Of a stretch of 64,000 nt of DNA, positions 59,694-64,000 are shown piece by piece. Position 1 is the first letter of the stretch. Each line of letters begins with the position of its first letter. The notes under the pieces were generated by a model. That model was given only the letters and a program-made list of their open reading frames with translations, did not search any database and was not told the DNA's origin. The position numbers and the translations under genes are program-made. The DNA is from Dioscorea cayenensis subsp. rotundata. Its lineage: Eukaryota > Streptophyta > Magnoliopsida > Dioscoreales > Dioscoreaceae. The DNA lies in the NCBI RefSeq assembly GCF_009730915.1, contig NC_052473.1, positions 18,620,100 to 18,684,099 of the forward strand, read 5' to 3'.

Positions 59694-60670
59694 TCTCTTT
59701 TAAGTGATCTTCATATATAGTAGTTAATTAATACTTAGTAATGATAATAATAATAATAATAATGATCCTTTAGATGGAGTTTGATTTAGTTACTTAATTT
59801 GTATAATTTCCATCAAAATAATAGATGGAGGATATATATATATATATATATATAGCTTGTTTGTTTGATGAGACTGTACGTCTGCTAAGTCATGAGATAG
59901 TTTTAATTATTTTGGTTGTAGATTTTTGTTGTTCATATTGAGAACTTGATGATCAGGAATTATTAATCAAGTATGCTCTAAGCTCTTAATTAATCACTCT
60001 TGTGAATTAGTTTTGTTTTTTAATCTACACATTAAAGGGGGTTTTTTTTTTATTGAGAACAATTTAATTTATTAAAAAAAAGGGGTACTTTGGATCAATT
60101 TCGGGTGTTTAAAAGTAAAATTACTATTTTTATGATGGGGAAAAACAAATGTTTCCACCAATTAAAAGATAAACACTGAGTTTATTTTTCAGACTAAAAT
60201 ATATATTTTTTATATTAAATATTTTCAAAGATGAAGGAAGGAGATTCTCAAAATAAGCAATAAATTAATTATTTTAAAAATTAATTTTTTTTTATGACTC
60301 AGAAGAACTTCTAGATTCTAGACTAACTTAGTTTTTCCGAATATAAATCACTTATTTTAAATAATAAAATATTTTTTTAAGATCAATATAAAATGTGTTT
60401 AGAAATAATGTCTCTGTCTCGGTGTTTCTGTATATGTTCAAAAACAAAGTCTTTATCTCAGCATTTATGTGAAATGTTTCTAGAAATAAAAGTATTTTTT
60501 TTTTCAAACTAAAATATTTTTTAATTTTTTATGGCAAAATTTTCCAAGGCCAAACTTTTAGTTACTAAAAAAAGAACAAAAAAAAATGTTATTTTTTCAT
60601 ACTATATTTGCATATAAGACTCATGCTTTGAGATGTGCGCACATCATGGGTCTTATCCGTACCTCCGTAC
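59694..60670. other. Spacer between NAC gene and next promoter
   Basis: This contains the NAC 3' untranslated region with TAA and TA microsatellites (59743-59763, 59832-59854) and AT-rich sequence. No gene is seen. Confidence 0.5.
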
Positions 60671-60677
60671 ATGGTTA

Positions 60678-60779
60678 TGGGCCAGTTCAATACTTGGGCC
60701 AAGGCCCAATAAACGCAATTTTGGCGCGAAAATAACCGTTCTGGGGATCAACACATTATAAATTCTCACATTTTCCCGC
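60678..60779 (+). promoter_or_regulatory. Proliferation-type promoter: three site II and two E2F motifs
   Basis: Three TGGGCC site II elements occur at 60678-60683, 60695-60700 and, inverted, 60703-60708. A two-sided E2F site TTTTGGCGCGAAAA lies at 60719-60732 and a second, TTTCCCGC, at 60772-60779. A TATAAATT box lies at 60757-60764. Site II elements bind TCP factors, and E2F sites mark genes of DNA replication and cell division; the pair is typical of genes such as PCNA. Confidence 0.75.
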
Positions 60780-60789
60780 AATCTCTCAA

Positions 60790-60893
60790 ATCAATTGATT
60801 TCTTTCTCTTTCTTTTACTACTTTTCAGTTCGTTGGTGGTTTTCGTTTCTCTAATTTGCATCGCTTGTTCTGATTTCCAGAGTTTGTTTCATG
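60790..60893 (+). other. First exon of an unidentified cell-cycle-type gene
   Basis: Pyrimidine-rich leader sequence follows the promoter. The first ATG in this leader (60891-60893) is directly followed by a strong donor, GTAAGCA, so either the first coding exon contributes only the start codon or this ATG lies in a non-coding leader exon. I could not find a convincing second exon before the end of the window; the introns must be long. Confidence 0.5.
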
Positions 60894-62140
60894 GTAAGCA
60901 ATTCAAAGTTTGATTTTTTAGTGAGATTGAATGGAATGCAGCCTAGAATAACCTTTTTTAGGGGCGGCATTGATGATACCTATCATTTTGATTTGGGAAC
61001 TAAATTGCTTAGGGTTTAGTTGAATGTGGTTGATTTCTATGTTGATGTTTGTTAAAATTACAAATTTGTAACTATGTAATTTTACTATTCATATTGTCAT
61101 TTTAATTTGAAGTGGGTATTGTGTAGTTTTTGAATAATTTACTTGTTGACAAAGTGGTTTGTGAAATTTTGTTTGTCATTATGGTAAATGGAGACTTTTC
61201 ATCTTTGGCTTTCTATCTCTCTTTTGATGTATATAAAGCGGCTAAATAATTCTTCTTCTTTTGGTTGGAATGGTTGTGAAGCAGCTTTCATTATCAGGAT
61301 ATATATATATATATATATCTATTCTGAGATGTTATTTATGGGGATTCAAAATCAGAATGATTGATATTTGATTTAAGCTTCTGCTGGAGCATAATGTTAA
61401 TTAGAAAACCCTACCTAATAGGTTCATGTTTAATATCTGCACCTATTCTCCAATATTGTCTGATGCTTAATGATCATTTTTGTCATTGGCTTACTTTTCT
61501 AGCTATAGCATCTATTTTGTTCTTAGTTAGCTATACTTCGAATAATATTGTTTAGCTACTGGCTATGTTGACCTGTGTTAGGCAGTATACCGTATCTACT
61601 TCCTGTAGGACAATCATGATTTGCGTGCAATGGAAAGAGTTGAGCTTGAAGTGGCATTTTAAAGAAAAAAGGTTGCAATGCTCCCTTTTTTCTTGCAAAT
61701 TCAGGACGTTTGAGAAATGTAGAGTGGTTTTGTTTCTAAGGAATTTAATGGTTTTTGGAAAAAGAATTAGATTCTTTAAGAGAGCAATTAATTCTTTTTG
61801 ATAACACTGAGCCACTTTTATCATTACTTTTATGTCAGTGTGTACATTGGTTTGTGCCCATACTTGTAAGAAATGACATATGTTTTGCAGAATCACTAAT
61901 GCAAATTGGTTAGTAGGGGAAATAAACCTGTTTGTAATGCAAATAGACAGTTTTCTTTATCTTATTTGTTAGATTTTTCTTGCTCAGAATTTATAAAAGA
62001 TAATTCCTGTAAGATACTCAAACGCCACTTTCAGCAGACAGGTAGATACTAGAAAGACAAATTGGGTTTCTCAACATTGTCAGAAAAAGCCCTCTTCTTC
62101 TCCATTGGTATGGTTGTGTTGCATGGGGCACTTGCTTCAG
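60894..62140 (+). other. Probable intron sequence, no features seen
   Basis: This has a T-rich intron-like composition and a TA repeat at 61301-61319. No exon with conserved wording was found. Confidence 0.4.
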
Positions 62141-62249
62141 AAGAAAAGATCCAGTTGTAACCAAGGGCAACCTGCTGGCTTTTTGCAACTAAGGATTTAT
62201 AAGTTGTCCAATGCCAGCAAATCATCCTTGGTTACATAGCACTCTTTGC
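62141..62249 (-). ncRNA. MIR169: miR169-like hairpin, diverged member
   Basis: On the minus strand the 5' arm contains UAACCAAGGAUGAUUUGCUG (62215-62234), which matches miR169 at 17 of 21 positions when the next base is included. The 3' arm (62156-62178) pairs with it: the differences between arms are G-U pairs on the minus strand at four places and one A-C mismatch, whereas the plus strand would have four mismatches. The loop is about 35 bases. The substitutions at positions 3, 14 and 19 would change target choice. It lies about 240 bases from a canonical miR169 hairpin in the same orientation, so the two form a cluster, probably on one primary transcript antisense to the flanking gene's intron. 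Confidence 0.7.
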
Positions 62250-62383
62250 TAATCCATTTAAGACCCTGCAACAAATGCTATTAGGTTGGATGGCTAAAGT
62301 TCTTTCACACCAATCAACACTGTCACTCTATGGGTAGCTGCAAGCATAATTAAATATCATGGAAGGGCCTTGCATGAGAAGAA

Positions 62384-62487
62384 GAGAGCCAGATGTAGCC
62401 AAGGACAACCCACCGACAATTTGATATTAACTAATTCTTTGTATCCAAATGGCGGCAAGTCATCCTTGGCTGCATTCCACTCTCTGC
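62384..62487 (-). ncRNA. MIR169: MIR169 precursor
   Basis: On the minus strand the 5' arm contains CAGCCAAGGAUGACUUGCCG (62453-62472), identical to the first 20 bases of miR169a/b; the 21st base here is C. The 3' arm, on the minus strand GUGGGUUGUCCUUGGCUACA (62394-62413), gives a star strand of the usual miR169 form. The arms pair along more than 30 bases (62384-62417 with 62451-62484). The arm differences are G-U pairs on the minus strand but C-A mismatches on the plus strand, which fixes the transcribed strand. miR169 targets NF-YA mRNAs and acts in drought, nutrient and flowering responses. Confidence 0.88.
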
Positions 62488-62489
62488 CT

Positions 62490-64000
62490 CTTCATGTAAG
62501 TCTCTGCAATGAGCTATATATCAGGGTATAGTTGTATGTTGTTGCACACTCACCTTGTGCCTCTCAAGTTTTGGTTGTTCTTGGGACTATACTAATGTCA
62601 GAATATATATAGGCCAGGCCAGGCCAGGCTTGTTGATAATTGGTTCTCATATTGTTTCATTCTTTGGTTGACAATGAAGAATAATTGAGATGCTTTGTAT
62701 ATTTTCTTATCTTTTCTGATATGATATTTGCTGCTTAAAAGAGCATGCTGTAGTGCACGGTTGCCATGCTTTATTATTTTTATATTTCCTCTCTGGGTGG
62801 TTTTTCAATTTACCTGTGGGTGGTTCAAAAGCAGATGTCAAGAACATGCTTCCATTTAGAGAGTAAAACAAGAGAGGTTGCTTCCATGTGTCTTCTGAAA
62901 TATACTCGTTGTCCTGACAATGGAATATTGATTTGACAATTGGGGTCCTCATGCTTGGTACCTAATCTTGCAAGGGCAACTATGATGGAGAAAAGACCCA
63001 AATATTCCTCACTTTTCTTCTAAAATGCCTGCCAAAGTTTTCTGCACATACATTTTTTTTTTGAATTATTGCATCTTTTCTTAAGATGTGAGATATTTCA
63101 TATTCAAGTTCGGTGTTCTACTACTGATATTGTTGTTTATATTTATAGGTGGGCTCTTTATGTGTAGGTTTTGCTTTTATAAGTATGCATAATGCTAAAG
63201 CAGCCTGGTACTTATAACTCCTAATTGGATTCTGTCCGCTGTAACTGTAAGTATTTGAGTCTTGAACTTGGCATTTTTACTTAAATTATGAATTTTGTGA
63301 ATACTAACTTTCATGTTCATCGTTTTCTGATTGGTCGATATTACGTTATTGAGATACTTTGTCTCACATAAAACTGCATCATGGTTTTTTGTAGAGAGGA
63401 AATAACAAACCTTTTAATGCCCTCTTTTCATTTATCAAAGTGGTTTGGTATAATGTAGAGATTCTTCAAATGTAGTTTACACTTTCGTTGGTGATGGGTT
63501 CCTAAATTTAATCAAAGATGAAATTGGTCAAAATCATGAGCAAGCATGCCATAGCAGTAAACTTATTAGTAACATTTTAGCTTTTGATGCTTGAGATTTG
63601 AAACTGATGTATAGGAGATCTTTGATTTCTACTTGGAGCATAGCCTTGTCATTTGCTTCATCTTTTAGAGTTACATGATGATGCTTATCATACAATGTTT
63701 GACCTGCATAGATTTGTTTGTTCTTGTTCATCTTACCAATAAAATGTTTCCTTCCGTAGGTCAAGACAATATGAATTTCAACCAAAAGGAGAGTTTGGGA
63801 ATCTTTTTTATTTCCTCATAAATTTATTTGTTCTTGTTCATCTTGTATGATGTTGAACTGTGGCTATGCAAATTTTGTTATGTTTAAAAAGGTTTTACCA
63901 TGCATGTTAAACTGTGCAACTGTTCTAACTGTTTAAACACTCGTCCTTCCATTTCCTGATTTACAAATTAGTCTATATCATGATTGCCATATTGATGACC
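62490..64000. other. Unassigned sequence to window end
   Basis: No coding exon could be recognised. The upstream part, minus strand, should contain the promoter of the miR169 cluster; a short direct repeat, GGCCAGGCCAGGCCAGGC, lies at 62612-62629. The rest looks like intron. Confidence 0.4.

Noticed and set aside
61552-61896. 114-residue minus-strand frame
   Set aside because: The sequence is low in G+C, overlaps a plus-strand frame of similar length and shows no recognisable family.
63534-63785. 83-residue minus-strand frame near the window end
   Set aside because: It has no motif, and its position in likely intron sequence gives no support.
1-64000. CRISPR arrays, tRNA or rRNA genes
   Set aside because: I saw no regular spaced repeats of the CRISPR kind, as expected for a plant nuclear genome, and no cloverleaf or rRNA core sequences; a scan with a tRNA finder would settle the tRNA question.

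Overview
This is nuclear DNA of a flowering plant. It is AT-rich, with short TA/TTA microsatellites, many introns with GT-AG borders, plant-only gene families (NAC factor, PADRE/DUF4228 protein, GT14 glycosyltransferase, SBT2 subtilase, DWF5, MIR169) and typical plant transposons. The wording of the DWF5 and GT14 proteins looks to me closest to monocots, perhaps a non-grass such as a yam, but that is an impression and not a test.

Layout. 1-8.6 kb: a dead 5' copy of the sterol delta-7 reductase gene DWF5 (exons 1-6 and an amplified exon 7 border), with a complete 4.75 kb Ty1/copia element inserted in its first exon. 8.7-9.6 kb: a single-exon MAPKK-like pseudokinase (minus). 11.0-12.5 kb: a single-exon F-box gene with a long lysine run. 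13.9-15.3 kb: two more copies of the AT-rich block found upstream of the dead DWF5. 15.6-19.1 kb: a full-length 13-exon DWF5 (plus) that nevertheless carries two one-base frame problems at exons 9/10. 20.1-23.9 kb: a TBC (Rab-GAP) gene (minus) with one one-base frame problem. 28.5-34.3 kb: an intact 10-exon SBT2-type subtilase (plus). 36.0-36.5 kb: a PADRE/DUF4228 gene (minus). 34.9-41.8 kb: a nest of non-autonomous DNA transposons around a small candidate secreted-peptide gene (39.8-40.0 kb, minus). 42.6-48.4 kb: an intact 10-exon GT14 (core-2/I-branching-like) glycosyltransferase (minus). 48.5-58.4 kb: gene-poor DNA with a degenerate four-copy tandem array. 58.4-59.7 kb: an intact NAC transcription factor (plus). 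60.7-60.9 kb: a proliferation-type promoter (E2F and site II motifs) and the first exon of a gene running out of the window. 62.1-62.5 kb: two MIR169-type hairpins on the minus strand.

The genes do not form an operon-like unit; they are independent plant genes. The linked story is the DWF5 tandem duplication: one copy was interrupted by a retrotransposon and decayed, and the other is nearly complete. The most interesting items are the two-hairpin miR169 locus with a diverged second member, the two-motif small peptide beside a MITE, the MAPKK pseudokinase lacking nearly all catalytic residues, and the question of whether the second DWF5 copy is truly broken or carries assembly errors.

All gene models were made by reading splice borders and reading frame by eye; no similarity search was run.
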